Position numbers and translations under genes: made by a program. 64,000 bases of DNA from Salminus brasiliensis (Eukaryota; Chordata; Actinopteri; Characiformes; Bryconidae), in contig NC_132879.1 in assembly GCF_030463535.1 (NCBI RefSeq), positions 47,124,094-47,188,093 on the forward strand, in the 5' to 3' direction. Every line of letters begins with the position of its first letter. The first letter of the stretch is position 1. The notes below the pieces were generated by a model. The model searched no databases and was not told the DNA's origin. It saw nothing but the letters and a program-made list of their open reading frames with translations. Of this stretch, positions 51,301 through 55,320 are shown piece by piece.

Positions 51301-52572
51301 CTGACTGCAAAAAGTTGGCAACCTCATAACCTGAAACTAGGCTATAACGCCTACAGAAATTTCCTGGGTGCTTCCCTTTCAACTGAAAGACTGCCAACAT
51401 CTAGCATTTGCTAGCATGGCTAATCTAAATGATACAACATTTAGTTCCGACCTCACAATCTGATTGGTTGAGAAGCGTACTAACTTGCAAAGCCTTTTCA
51501 CACTGAGGCTGTCGTACTCGTATTGACAACAAATGAAAAGGCTGAGCTGAACCAAAGTCTTTATAGGCAAGTCTGTGTACCCTGCTACCATCTTTGCAAT
51601 GCCGCCGGGCAGTTATTTCCAGTCACACAAAAACAGACTCCCAGCTCTATGAATGAAGAGAGACCAAAACACTGGAAACTGAAGGTCAGATTACTGTTTT
51701 ATAACATCTGACTTTTGTTTTTTGCCTTGTTCTGGCTACTGCACTTGCACAGATTCCCACATCGATTTTATCTGTAAACAGTCAAGTTGACTGTTACAAG
51801 AACATATTTCAACCATCAATCTCCTCATTTATAACGTCTCTGGCTGAACTTAACAAACCTCCACTTAGTCAGTCCTGGTGTTTTGGAACTGTTACCATTG
51901 AATAGCAATTACTCATTTATTATAAAACTACTTTTTGGAGAATAAAATTGACAGTACTAAGGCATATTCAGTATGAAATTCAGTGCTTCTTCTTAGATTA
52001 CATTTTATAAAAGTAATAGAACAGTAGAGGTTGCGTGTTATTGTGAATAACATCACAGTTGTGAAGCGAACAAATCATAGCCATGATTTGGCTACCCACT
52101 CATGTCCTATTGCCTAAACAGTGCATGGATATAGAGTTAACATTATAGCGGTAACGCCTACACTAGATAACAGAAAATCACCCCAACAGAATAGCATTTG
52201 CACAGAATACCTTCACAACTGCACTGTCAATTTAGTCAATTATTGATTGCATTATGTGCAACTGTGCATGTGTGAGTGTGTATGTGTGTGGTTGTTTACT
52301 GTGGTGTTAGTGCAGGCCCGGCCCCTCTGGTACTCCCTCTGGCTGGCTCGCTTGTCCAGCTTGGCCCACAGGGCTTTGGCCTTCCAGTAGTGCAGTCTGC
52401 TCCTCAGCGTGTGGTAGAAGAGCGCTTTGCCTCCAGGCTGCAGTTTCAGCTCTTCACACAGTTCCTGAAAAGCCCGTAGCGTCTCTCTGCATGTTGACGC
52501 CTGCACAAAGCTGTCAAACAGGGCATGGGGTCTGCACTCCCCCACCACCGCCTCCTGCTGCCCGTCACCCAT
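17574..52572 (-). CDS. mical3: MICAL3: F-actin methionine monooxygenase (whole gene, 31 coding exons)
   Basis: Hand-spliced model of 1819 codons plus stop; all phases agree and the coding length is divisible by three. Order: FAD monooxygenase with GxGxxG (G96-x-G98-xx-G101), the GADGRRN and VGDS flavin motifs, CH domain (about 515-620), LIM (cysteines and histidines 866-919), disordered linker, and C-terminal bMERB coiled domain (about 1634-1800). Known for the family: MICALs use FAD and NADPH to oxidise two methionines of actin and so sever filaments; MICAL3 works with Rab8 and ELKS in exocytic vesicle fusion and in cytokinesis. MICAL1 is much shorter, and MICAL2 differs in the CH-LIM linker and the C-terminus. 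The ending SKGFSLHWA, the SLFSP block and the [12 protein letters not shown] block point to MICAL3. Human MICAL3 is about 2000 residues; the difference lies in the disordered middle. Paralogue a or b is unresolved. Confidence 0.95.
17898..17971 (-). CDS. mical3: mical3 coding exon 30: bMERB helix (residues 1734-1759)
   Basis: It encodes [20 protein letters not shown] and MAVD. The acceptor is tgcAG|T and the donor G|GTCAGT. 74 nt, phase 2 to 1. Confidence 0.96.
18040..18300. mobile_element. Tc1-like terminal fragment
   Basis: It begins CTACTGGTCAAAAGTTTTAG AACACCC, a recognisable Tc1-type terminus, and then decays. It lies in the intron between exons 30 and 29. A related end occurs at about 34170 (gtcaaaagtcttggaccacc). 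Confidence 0.5.
18361..18500 (-). mobile_element. SINE fragment, reverse orientation
   Basis: It contains ccgtgcagtgaacacacact and gggccttgatcaagggccc, the reverse of the cccttgagcaaggccc landmark seen in the plus-strand SINE at 56455-56770. Confidence 0.6.
18606..18705 (-). CDS. mical3: mical3 coding exon 29: bMERB helix (residues 1701-1734)
   Basis: It encodes [19 protein letters not shown] and [15 protein letters not shown], the bMERB signature around the WFKLVQEKN motif. The acceptor is attAG|GG and the donor TT|GTGAGT. 100 nt, phase 1 to 2. The 2.6-kb intron before it holds a SINE and a long (CA)n tract. Confidence 0.96.
18848..18890. repeat. (CA)n microsatellite
   Basis: About 43 bp of pure CA in the intron between mical3 exons 29 and 28. 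Confidence 0.95.
19945..20304 (+). mobile_element. tRNA-derived SINE with A-rich tail
   Basis: A B-box-like ggttcaaatctcggg lies at about 19979; the body ends in a gaaaaattgaaaaatt A-rich tail and (AAAT)n. It is inserted in a mical3 intron, antisense to the gene. Confidence 0.6.
21339..21432 (-). CDS. mical3: mical3 coding exon 28: bMERB helix (residues 1670-1701)
   Basis: It encodes [20 protein letters not shown] and [11 protein letters not shown], a heptad-like helix conserved in MICAL3. The acceptor accacAG|ATA is modest and the donor is G|GTACCA. 94 nt, phase 0 to 1. Confidence 0.96.
21870..22303 (+). mobile_element. MITE family A copy
   Basis: It carries GCTGACACAGATGTGCAAAT, a degraded middle, CTGGACAGTAGAGACAGCTA and the end CTCAATACTTTTGTCCATAT. 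The left terminus is missing. Confidence 0.7.
22325..22577 (-). mobile_element. tRNA-derived SINE, reverse orientation
   Basis: Read on the minus strand the head is ctggcctaaaggttagggac, followed by a B-box-like ggttgctgggttgatcccc; the body contains cactgccatagatgggttaa and CA repeats. It lies 55 bp from exon 27. Confidence 0.65.
22632..22739 (-). CDS. mical3: mical3 coding exon 27: bMERB domain start (residues 1634-1669)
   Basis: It encodes [17 protein letters not shown] and [14 protein letters not shown], near identical to human MICAL3, and begins the coiled, Rab-binding bMERB (DUF3585) domain. The acceptor is gtttcAG|AAA and the donor CAG|GTCAGT. 108 nt, phase 0 to 0. Confidence 0.95.
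22839..22871 (-). CDS. mical3: mical3 candidate micro-exon 26b (11 codons)
   Basis: [11 protein letters not shown], 33 nt, between acceptor aatAG|AAG and donor AAG|GTGGGG. It is basic, phase 0 to 0, and placed just before the bMERB exon. It is not counted in the 1819-codon model. The downstream 99 nt are open in the same frame, so this stretch may also be read through into exon 27. Confidence 0.5.
22972..23022 (-). CDS. mical3: mical3 coding exon 26: 17-codon cassette (residues 1617-1633)
   Basis: It encodes [17 protein letters not shown]. The acceptor is cccaAG|TCT and the donor AAG|GTAGTC; 51 nt, phase 0 to 0. The assignment rests on signals and frame, and it is probably alternatively used. 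Confidence 0.72.
23289..23378 (-). CDS. mical3: mical3 coding exon 25: acidic cassette (residues 1587-1616)
   Basis: 30 codons: [17 protein letters not shown] and then [13 protein letters not shown]. The acceptor is tttcAG|CTG and the donor GAG|GTATAT. Phase 0 to 0, so it may be optional. I do not recall a matching segment in the main human isoform. Confidence 0.82.
24246..24334 (-). CDS. mical3: mical3 coding exon 24 (residues 1557-1586)
   Basis: It encodes [17 protein letters not shown] and then [10 protein letters not shown], matching the human LSFSEDSDLSSDDVLE region. The acceptor is ttctAG|AC and the donor CAG|GTAAAA. 89 nt, phase 1 to 0. Confidence 0.93.
25028..26389 (-). CDS. mical3: mical3 coding exon 23: large disordered exon (residues 1103-1556)
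   Basis: The 1362-nt exon is an open frame of Ser, Thr and Pro-rich sequence. Conserved islands: [20 protein letters not shown] near the start, LLTPPCSPP in the middle, and [12 protein letters not shown] followed by [16 protein letters not shown] near the end, all with close human MICAL3 counterparts. The acceptor is tttccAG|AG, which fits phase 1 of exon 22; the frame stays open upstream to an ATG at 26447, but that lies in the intron. The donor is G|GTGAAC. The human protein is longer between these islands. Confidence 0.94.
26725..27013 (-). mobile_element. MITE family A copy, truncated
   Basis: Reverse orientation: agatttggagcatcgcacca ... ttcattagaaggggtgtccg caaacatg. It lacks the distal third. 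It lies in the intron between exons 23 and 22. Confidence 0.7.
28655..28691. repeat. (AG)n microsatellite
   Basis: Interrupted GA run just downstream, in gene direction, of the purine-rich acidic exon 22. Confidence 0.9.
28833..29041 (-). CDS. mical3: mical3 coding exon 22: acidic low-complexity stretch (residues 1033-1102)
   Basis: It starts [14 protein letters not shown] and contains a Glu-dominated run ([18 protein letters not shown]) coded by GAG/GAA. Human MICAL3 has a similar acidic block after its SSSSESE motif. The acceptor is cccAG|T and the donor G|GTAGGA. 209 nt, phase 2 to 1. Confidence 0.92.
29303..29553. mobile_element. Short MITE with TTAAAA ends and an internal 11-bp tandem repeat
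   Basis: The ends cactcttaaaaa and ttttaacagtg are inverted. Inside, acagttcctcc is repeated in tandem at about 29498-29533. A partial relative occurs at 59020-59092. Confidence 0.55.
30053..30077. repeat. (CT)n microsatellite
   Basis: Pure CT in the intron between exons 22 and 21. Confidence 0.9.
30231..30499 (-). CDS. mical3: mical3 coding exon 21 (residues 944-1033)
   Basis: After a proline-rich start it encodes [28 protein letters not shown] and [15 protein letters not shown], which match human MICAL3 closely ([15 protein letters not shown] there). The acceptor is tccAG|GCA and the donor AG|GTACCA. 269 nt, phase 0 to 2. Confidence 0.95.
30712..31316. repeat. Copy 1 of an intronic duplication, containing MITE family A
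   Basis: It corresponds to 32669-33272, including sequence outside the MITE on both sides (cacctgatttattgtgtgaa on the left, atgccaggctcaggctacaa on the right). The MITE itself spans about 30821-31262. Confidence 0.75.
32669..33272. repeat. Copy 2 of the intronic duplication, containing MITE family A
   Basis: Left flank aacacctgatttattatgtg, right flank atgccaggctcaggctacat, same order and orientation as copy 1. The MITE spans about 32776-33222. Both copies lie in the intron between exons 21 and 20. Confidence 0.75.
33503..33597 (-). CDS. mical3: mical3 coding exon 20: LIM domain end (residues 912-943)
   Basis: It encodes [20 protein letters not shown] and a short basic, proline-containing tail. 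C916 and H919 complete the second zinc site of the LIM fold. The acceptor is catAG|GG and the donor CAG|GTACTG. Phase 1 to 0. Confidence 0.95.
35299..35485 (-). CDS. mical3: mical3 coding exon 19: LIM domain, main part (residues 850-912)
   Basis: It encodes [33 protein letters not shown] and SCFQCDHC. Zinc ligands visible here are C866, C869, H887, C890, C893 and C896. The acceptor is ctgcAG|GGC and the donor G|GTGTGT. It ends in phase 1; the last LIM ligands are in exon 20. Confidence 0.96.
36538..36712. mobile_element. Short Tc1-like MITE with terminal inverted repeats
   Basis: The left end atcagccataacattaacac and right end gtgctaatgttacggttgat are inverted matches. The interior contains gatcagagccactttgacaa, a scrap of transposase-coding sequence. 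It lies in the intron between exons 19 and 18. Confidence 0.75.
37069..37096. repeat. (CA)n microsatellite
   Basis: Pure CA about 90 bp from exon 18. Confidence 0.9.
37190..37300 (-). CDS. mical3: mical3 coding exon 18 (residues 813-849)
   Basis: It encodes [18 protein letters not shown] and continues to LFDKREL, an optional pre-LIM segment as far as I recall from MICAL family transcripts. The acceptor is gctAG|AAA and the donor CTG|GTAAGC. 111 nt, phase 0 to 0. Confidence 0.85.
37698..37748 (-). mobile_element. MITE family A terminal scrap
   Basis: Only tgcattcattagaaaggggg tccacaaatatttggacata remains. Confidence 0.55.
37835..37910 (+). mobile_element. tRNA-like SINE head
   Basis: tgatgtagcgtagtggataa caacactggcctccca resembles a tRNA A-box region followed by a body. 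I judge it a SINE head, not a tRNA gene. Confidence 0.45.
38457..38543 (-). CDS. mical3: mical3 coding exon 17 (residues 784-812)
   Basis: It encodes [19 protein letters not shown] and then ten more residues to a CAG|GTAAAG donor. An internal AAG|GTGCAA donor at 38487/38486 would give a 57-nt version, also in frame. The acceptor is tctAG|AAA. 87 nt, phase 0 to 0. Confidence 0.78.
38687..38788 (-). CDS. mical3: mical3 coding exon 16: proline-rich cassette (residues 750-783)
   Basis: 34 codons starting [10 protein letters not shown] and ending in a proline run ([16 protein letters not shown]). The acceptor is gccAG|AGT and the donor AAG|GTATGC. Phase 0 to 0. It lies 3.5 kb from exon 15 and is probably an optional cassette. 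The assignment rests on splice signals, frame and the GSM start, which matches the human junction. Confidence 0.8.
39836..40760. repeat. Complex decayed transposon region with local tandem duplication
   Basis: The stretch ctagaacatcctttgatgtt ggtggtttc occurs at 40092 and again at 40376, about 284 bp apart. Other segments look like scrambled DNA-transposon sequence with stop codons. It lies in the intron between exons 16 and 15. Confidence 0.5.
40143..40376. repeat. 230-bp direct repeat (partner at 41825-42058)
   Basis: Same sequence and orientation as the partner 1.68 kb to the right; few mismatches, so the duplication looks recent. Confidence 0.85.
41316..41800 (+). mobile_element. MITE family B copy
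   Basis: It runs from ggccctatctttcaccctgc to about gacacaccctaaatcag and contains cattgctaccttggcagtga, cacgttacgcccaaaacaca. It sits just left of the second copy of a 230-bp repeat (41825-42058). Confidence 0.75.
41825..42058. repeat. 230-bp direct repeat (partner at 40143-40376)
   Basis: Both begin gatggctcgccaaaagat and run through cattagatactaaccatgat, attctttggctacagtacat and ctgtctgtgataaagttgcc to the tctcacctt end, with few differences. Confidence 0.85.
42285..42464 (-). CDS. mical3: mical3 coding exon 15 (residues 690-749)
   Basis: An acidic and histidine-rich start ([14 protein letters not shown]) leads into the conserved [18 protein letters not shown] and IRRQ block shared with human MICAL3. 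The acceptor is acAG|GAA and the donor CAG|GTGTTT. 180 nt, phase 0 to 0. Confidence 0.94.
42585..43190. repeat. Degenerate tandem repeat of ATTAGTAGTTACTGAATA type
   Basis: Dozens of variants of aataattagtagttactg and agtacttactgaataa with irregular spacing fill the intron between exons 15 and 14, ending about 40 bp from exon 14. Confidence 0.8.
43229..43300 (-). CDS. mical3: mical3 coding exon 14: basic NLS-like segment (residues 666-689)
   Basis: 24 codons: [18 protein letters not shown] and then AGQSED. KRRRTS after the preceding SRKR resembles a bipartite nuclear localisation signal; that is an inference. The acceptor is gtcAG|GAT and the donor GAT|GTGAGT. 72 nt, phase 0 to 0, so it can be skipped without a frameshift. 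Confidence 0.94.
43383..43489 (-). CDS. mical3: mical3 coding exon 13 (residues 630-665)
   Basis: It encodes [18 protein letters not shown] and [16 protein letters not shown], the MICAL3 post-CH segment; human has a closely similar SRKRSPK. The acceptor is tttcAG|AG and the donor AAG|GTACGC. It ends in phase 0. Confidence 0.95.
43577..43773 (-). CDS. mical3: mical3 coding exon 12: CH domain, second half (residues 564-630)
   Basis: It completes [14 protein letters not shown] and continues with [18 protein letters not shown], then [20 protein letters not shown]. The acceptor is ttgcAG|T and the donor G|GTGAGG. 197 nt, phase 2 to 1. The CH domain of MICALs assists actin engagement. Confidence 0.96.
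43898..44222 (+). mobile_element. MITE family A copy with internal (CA)n expansion and deletion
   Basis: It starts atatgtccgaatgtttgtgg and ends gtccatatagtgtatg. A (CA)n tract of about 50 bp (43979-44029) sits where other copies have a few CA units; the segment after the tggaattat phrase is deleted. Confidence 0.75.
44743..44890 (-). CDS. mical3: mical3 coding exon 11: CH domain, first half (residues 515-564)
   Basis: It encodes [36 protein letters not shown] and RYRPDL, a textbook calponin-homology start. The acceptor gcAG|AT directly follows a (GT)n/(AT)n tract on the coding strand. The donor is AT|GTGAGT. Phase 1 to 2. Confidence 0.96.
44893..44943. repeat. (CA)n(TA)n microsatellite at the exon 11 acceptor
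   Basis: On the coding strand (AT)n(GT)n runs directly into gcAG|ATTCC, so the repeat occupies the usual place of the polypyrimidine tract. Confidence 0.92.
45027..45111 (-). CDS. mical3: mical3 coding exon 10 (linker to CH domain, residues 487-515)
   Basis: It encodes [10 protein letters not shown] and a short variable linker ending LLNRQ. The acceptor is cacAG|GTG and the donor G|GTGACT. Phase 0 to 1. Conservation is lower than in neighbouring exons, as expected for the hinge between the monooxygenase and CH domains. Confidence 0.9.
45191..45317 (-). CDS. mical3: mical3 coding exon 9 (residues 444-486)
   Basis: It encodes [19 protein letters not shown] and [13 protein letters not shown], which end the monooxygenase domain. 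The acceptor is tttcAG|A, and the donor CAG|GTGAGT is strong. It starts in phase 2 and ends in phase 0. Confidence 0.95.
45414..45529 (-). CDS. mical3: mical3 coding exon 8 (residues 406-444)
   Basis: It encodes [18 protein letters not shown] and [15 protein letters not shown], the flavin-site wall of the MICAL domain. The acceptor is ttcAG|CCT. The donor AG|GTTGAA is weak but forced by frame. Phase 0 to 2. The preceding intron holds a decayed Tc1-like transposase fragment. Confidence 0.94.
45822..46085 (+). mobile_element. Decayed Tc1-like transposase fragment
   Basis: agagcccaattgtgatggct agacaacatggtcagagcatctccag and the following taccaaacgtggtccaagaa phrases correspond to the N-terminal helix-turn-helix coding part of a Tc1-like transposase, broken by frameshifts. 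Intron between exons 8 and 7. Confidence 0.65.
46222..46479 (-). CDS. mical3: mical3 coding exon 7: active-site half of the monooxygenase (residues 320-405)
   Basis: It runs from [16 protein letters not shown] to [11 protein letters not shown] and includes [20 protein letters not shown]. The VGDS segment, which continues in exon 8, is the GD flavin-ribityl motif. The acceptor is ctgcAG|GAT and the donor GAG|GTAAGA. 258 nt, phase 0 to 0. Confidence 0.96.
46566..46666 (-). CDS. mical3: mical3 coding exon 6 (residues 286-319)
   Basis: It encodes [20 protein letters not shown] and [12 protein letters not shown]. The acceptor is ctcAG|GT and the donor CGC|GTGAGT, leaving phase 0. The last codon is arginine where human MICAL3 has histidine. 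Confidence 0.94.
47262..47640 (-). mobile_element. MITE family A copy
   Basis: It runs from tggacaaaagtaatgggaca through tgtccagggaaggctttcta and tttatacccctctagcccac to ggggtgtccacaaacatttg. Near full length. Confidence 0.8.
48069..48224 (-). CDS. mical3: mical3 coding exon 5 (residues 234-285)
   Basis: It encodes [16 protein letters not shown] and [15 protein letters not shown], conserved monooxygenase core. The acceptor is gtAG|GC, with a long (CT)n run about 40-110 nt upstream on the coding strand. The donor is G|GTACAG. 156 nt, phase 1 to 1. Confidence 0.95.
48264..48331. repeat. (GA)n/(GAAA)n purine tract
   Basis: It lies 40 bp upstream, on the coding strand, of the exon 5 acceptor and is a long pyrimidine run there. 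Confidence 0.92.
48998..49255 (-). mobile_element. MITE family A copy, truncated
   Basis: Only the half with gtggacaaaagtattgggac and tgtccagggaaggctttcta remains, ending in ccacagctcaatgcccctcc. Confidence 0.75.
49402..49503 (-). CDS. mical3: mical3 coding exon 4: DG flavin motif (residues 200-233)
   Basis: It starts IGWRAEVHP and ends with [14 protein letters not shown], the flavin-monooxygenase DG motif that contacts FAD and NADPH. The acceptor is tgcAG|GT and the donor G|GTGCTT. Phase 1 to 1. A truncated MITE (48998-49255) sits in the following intron. Confidence 0.94.
49622..49738 (-). CDS. mical3: mical3 coding exon 3 (residues 161-199)
   Basis: It encodes the segment beginning [16 protein letters not shown] and running to the PPENQEK loop, inside the monooxygenase fold. 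The acceptor is aacAG|GT; the donor A|GTACAA is weak, but it is the only choice that keeps frame with exon 4. Phase 1 to 1. Confidence 0.9.
49925..50170 (+). mobile_element. Tc1/mariner transposase pseudogene fragment
   Basis: Translating + from about 49960 gives a [12 protein letters not shown] segment and then PPDLNPA, the decayed second and third catalytic-motif regions of a Tc1 transposase, with an in-frame stop. Intron between exons 3 and 2. Confidence 0.75.
50472..50679 (-). CDS. mical3: mical3 coding exon 2: FAD-binding Rossmann motif (residues 92-161)
   Basis: It opens with [12 protein letters not shown], the GxGxxG dinucleotide-binding motif that grips the FAD ADP moiety, and continues with the [20 protein letters not shown] and [12 protein letters not shown] segments typical of MICALs. 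The acceptor is ttcAG|TGT and the donor is a strong A|GTGAGT. It ends in phase 1. Confidence 0.96.
52300..52572 (-). CDS. mical3: mical3 coding exon 1 (start codon, residues 1-91)
   Basis: Begins at ATG 52572, which has G at -3 and G at +4. It encodes the N-terminal helical part of the monooxygenase domain; the segments [14 protein letters not shown] and CTNT are family hallmarks. The exon continues upstream as 5' UTR to an acceptor (AG at 52600-52599), and the donor is ACA|GTAAAC. The exon ends in phase 0, just before the FAD-binding exon. Confidence 0.95.
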
Positions 52573-52577
52573 CTCAT
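52446..52577 (-). other. Overlapping upstream ORF at the mical3 start
   Basis: The ATG at 52577 is out of frame with, and 5 nt before, the main ATG. It reads 43 codons to a TGA inside coding exon 1. Context at -3 is G but +4 is A; the main ATG has G at both, so the main start is favoured. Confidence 0.6.
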
Positions 52578-52598
52578 CCCACCAAACTCAGACCACAC
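52573..52598 (-). other. mical3: 5' UTR part of mical3 exon 1
   Basis: These 26 nt lie between the acceptor (tctctcAG) and the start codon. The presence of an acceptor means at least one non-coding exon lies further upstream. The stretch holds an out-of-frame ATG five bases before the main start. Confidence 0.75.

Positions 52599-52600
<2 letters not shown>

Positions 52601-52647
<47 letters not shown>
52601..52647. repeat. (GA)n microsatellite at the exon 1 acceptor
   Basis: On the coding strand a pure (TC)n run of about 47 nt leads directly into the AG of the acceptor before the start-codon exon. Confidence 0.95.
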
Positions 52648-52649
<2 letters not shown>

Positions 52650-53279
52650 ATATTAGCTTTATTGGATTAAATAAGAATTTAAAAAAGACCAAATATAGAC
52701 CACATGTCCAACTCAGTAGCACTAACACAACACTGCTAATCAGTGGAAACTGACAGGGAAGTAAATCAAGACACACAGGACCACTCACACATTCATATAT
52801 GTACGTTTCTAGATATGTTTTATCACAGGTCAGTAGTGCTCAAGACCAGCTTTTGCTGGTAGACGGCTTTAAGGAAAAAACATAACTTTCTTAATGTGAA
52901 TGGAAATCAATGTATTTAGTTTAGATCATTTTGGAGCATTTGGATTGGTCCATTTATCAAGAAAACCTAATATAATGTAACAAACAACTGCCAGATTCAT
53001 TATTATGTAAAAAAGCACCAAAAATTTAGATTTTTATGTTTTTATGTAACAGCAATGGTATGTTTTTTTCTGTCTGATGGACTAGCTGGTCTATCACTAT
53101 GACCGACTTGACCAAGTTGATCATCAGGGTGATTGAATGGGTGGGCTAGTTATGTCGAGCAGGTCATGCTGGTCAATGTGCTTGTCATGAGCTGGTCAGG
53201 TTTAAAATGACTCTTTATACATATTCATTACATTGAATTCTGTAATCAACTGAACATGCGAATATAGGCAGGCTAACAC

Positions 53280-53800
53280 ACACTATATGGACACACCTCT
53301 TAAATACTGGGACACACCTCTTAACCAATCATTGAATCCAGGTGTTTCATTCACTCCCATTGCCACAGGTGTGTAAAATCAAATACCTATCCATGCAGTC
53401 AGCCTTTACACACATTAGTGACAGATTGGGTGATACTATTCCTATAATGGATGCATTTTTATAATGGTGGCATCCTGTTCTAGCGTGGTACTGTAATAAG
53501 ATGCCACTCTTTGCATCAAGTCAGCTGGTGAAAATTTTTCCTTCTTAGATATTCCACCATTAACTGTGAGTGGGATTATTGAAAAGTTGAAGCATTTAGG
53601 AAACACGGCAGCTCAGCTACACAGTAGACCATGTAAAGTTACAGAGTGGGGATGCAGAATGCTGAGGAGCATGGTGCATAAAAGTGGTAGACGCTCTGCT
53701 GACTCAGGAAGTGCAGAGTTCCAAACCTGCTGTTAGAGCTGCAACGGAGGGACCAACTCCATATTATGTATTAGTGTCCCAATACTTTGTCCATATACAT
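53280..53800. mobile_element. Tc1-like non-autonomous element
   Basis: The left end cactatatggacacacctct and right end caatactttgtccatata are inverted relatives of each other. The interior (gcagagttccaaacctgctg and neighbours) is decayed transposase-type sequence. Confidence 0.65.
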
Positions 53801-54129
53801 ATGTCCATATGTTGTCTTTATTGTAGCGTATGAAATCAAGGCCAATTCTGAATATTGTCAATCATGTTCAGGCCTACATATTTGTAATTCCTGTGAAAGG
53901 ACTAAAGAACAGGGATGCATGAGGAAGAGAGAGAGAGAGAGCAGTCCAGTCTTTCGCTGATTTTTCCACTGACTGAGCTGTTCTGTATCTGTCAGCTGGA
54001 AATGCTGGAGATCTGCATTTTCAGCATTACTGTAAATGCGCCTTATTTTAATATGCTAATATTTCCATTGTCAGGAAGAATTACAAAAGTACAATAGTTC
54101 TCAAATAGATAAAGTAATATCACATCATC

Positions 54130-54420
54130 TGTCAAACATGGTGGAGGCACTGTTGTAGCATGAGCGCATATGGCTGACAAGGGGAACTGGGTCACTGGTG
54201 TTTATGGACGTGATGTAATGTGAGTGATGATGGAAGTACCAGAGTGAATTTTTAAGTGTACAGGAGGCTATACTTTCTGCTCTGGTTCAGTCAAATGCTG
54301 CAAAACTGATAAGATGGTGCTTCACAGTACAGACTGATAATGACCCAAAGCATACCACTAAAGAAAGCTGAGAGAAACCGAAGAGCTTTTCACTTACTGA
54401 AGGCAGAAAGCAGAAACAAG
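54130..54420 (+). mobile_element. Tc1-like transposase fragment
   Basis: aacatggtggaggcactgtt, aactgggtcactggtgttta and aatgacccaaagcatacc correspond to the middle of a Tc1-like transposase up to its NDPKHT-like motif; frameshifted. Confidence 0.75.
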
Positions 54421-54929
54421 CAGAAACTGAAGGCAGCTACAGTAAAGGCCTGGCCTGGCCTGAGTTTCCTAAGGCGGAAATTTAGCTTACATACTTTTTG
54501 TAGTGTGCAAGGAAAACACAACCTGCTGTTATAGAACTGGAGATAGGAAACACTGCGTTATACCCCCATGAGAGGTATTGGGGTAGCCACACTGCCATTC
54601 CTTACATGGAGGAAAGCTACTTACCTTAGGCAGCTGAGCATGAGCAGAATACACTGACTCTGACACTGCCATAAGAAGTAGCATCTTTCTCTAACAAGCC
54701 ATCTACCAATCTGCAGGCGAGGGGTGGGTTCTGTTGATTGTCCGAAAATGAAAAAGGGGTGTCTCCATATAATCTTTCTATCTACTAACGTGCATTGGAT
54801 TAGAAGTATAATTTGCTGTAATCTGTCATTTATTAAAGATATAAAACCACAGGCACATAAAGAGTCTGCTTGCCTTTCAGAAATGAACAACCATTCCTGG
54901 TTTAAAGTGTGACTTCAGTAAAATGGGTA

Positions 54930-55320
54930 TAAATGAGCATGAAAAGAGCTCTTCAAGCTCTTCAAGTACAGTTCGGCTTGACCCGATCCACGGAAGACAA
55001 GCACCCAGGCTTTCTTCTGTCCTGGAACCGAAGTGGTGGAACGAACTTCACCAGGGTGTCCGAACAGCAGAGTCGCTCGCTCGTCTTCAAATGCAGACTG
55101 ATTACCCACCTCTTCCAAGAGTATTTAGGCGTAGTGTAGTGTAGTGTAGTGTATTGTGGTCTCCATACTGACTTTTGTATTTATAGCATCTAGGCTTGGA
55201 GGTATCTTTTGGATCCTAGCTGGTACAAACTAGCTAAGAGTATTTTCTAAATGAACTGTGAAGCACTTTTGTAAGTCGCTCTGGATAAGAGCATCTGCTA
55301 TATGCCTTAAATGGAAATGT
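54930..55320 (+). mobile_element. L2-type LINE, 3' end
   Basis: Decayed ORF2 C-terminus in two frames (WWNELHQGVRTAESLA and FKCRLITHLFQEYL) is followed by the standard fish LINE tail aagtcgctctggataagagc atctgctatatgcc. Confidence 0.8.

Noticed and set aside
17574..52572. Assignment to MICAL2 or MICAL1
   Set aside because: MICAL1 lacks the long linker and large disordered exon. The MICAL2 linker and C-terminus differ. The CH-LIM linker, SLFSP and [12 protein letters not shown] blocks and the terminal SKGFSL motif match MICAL3.
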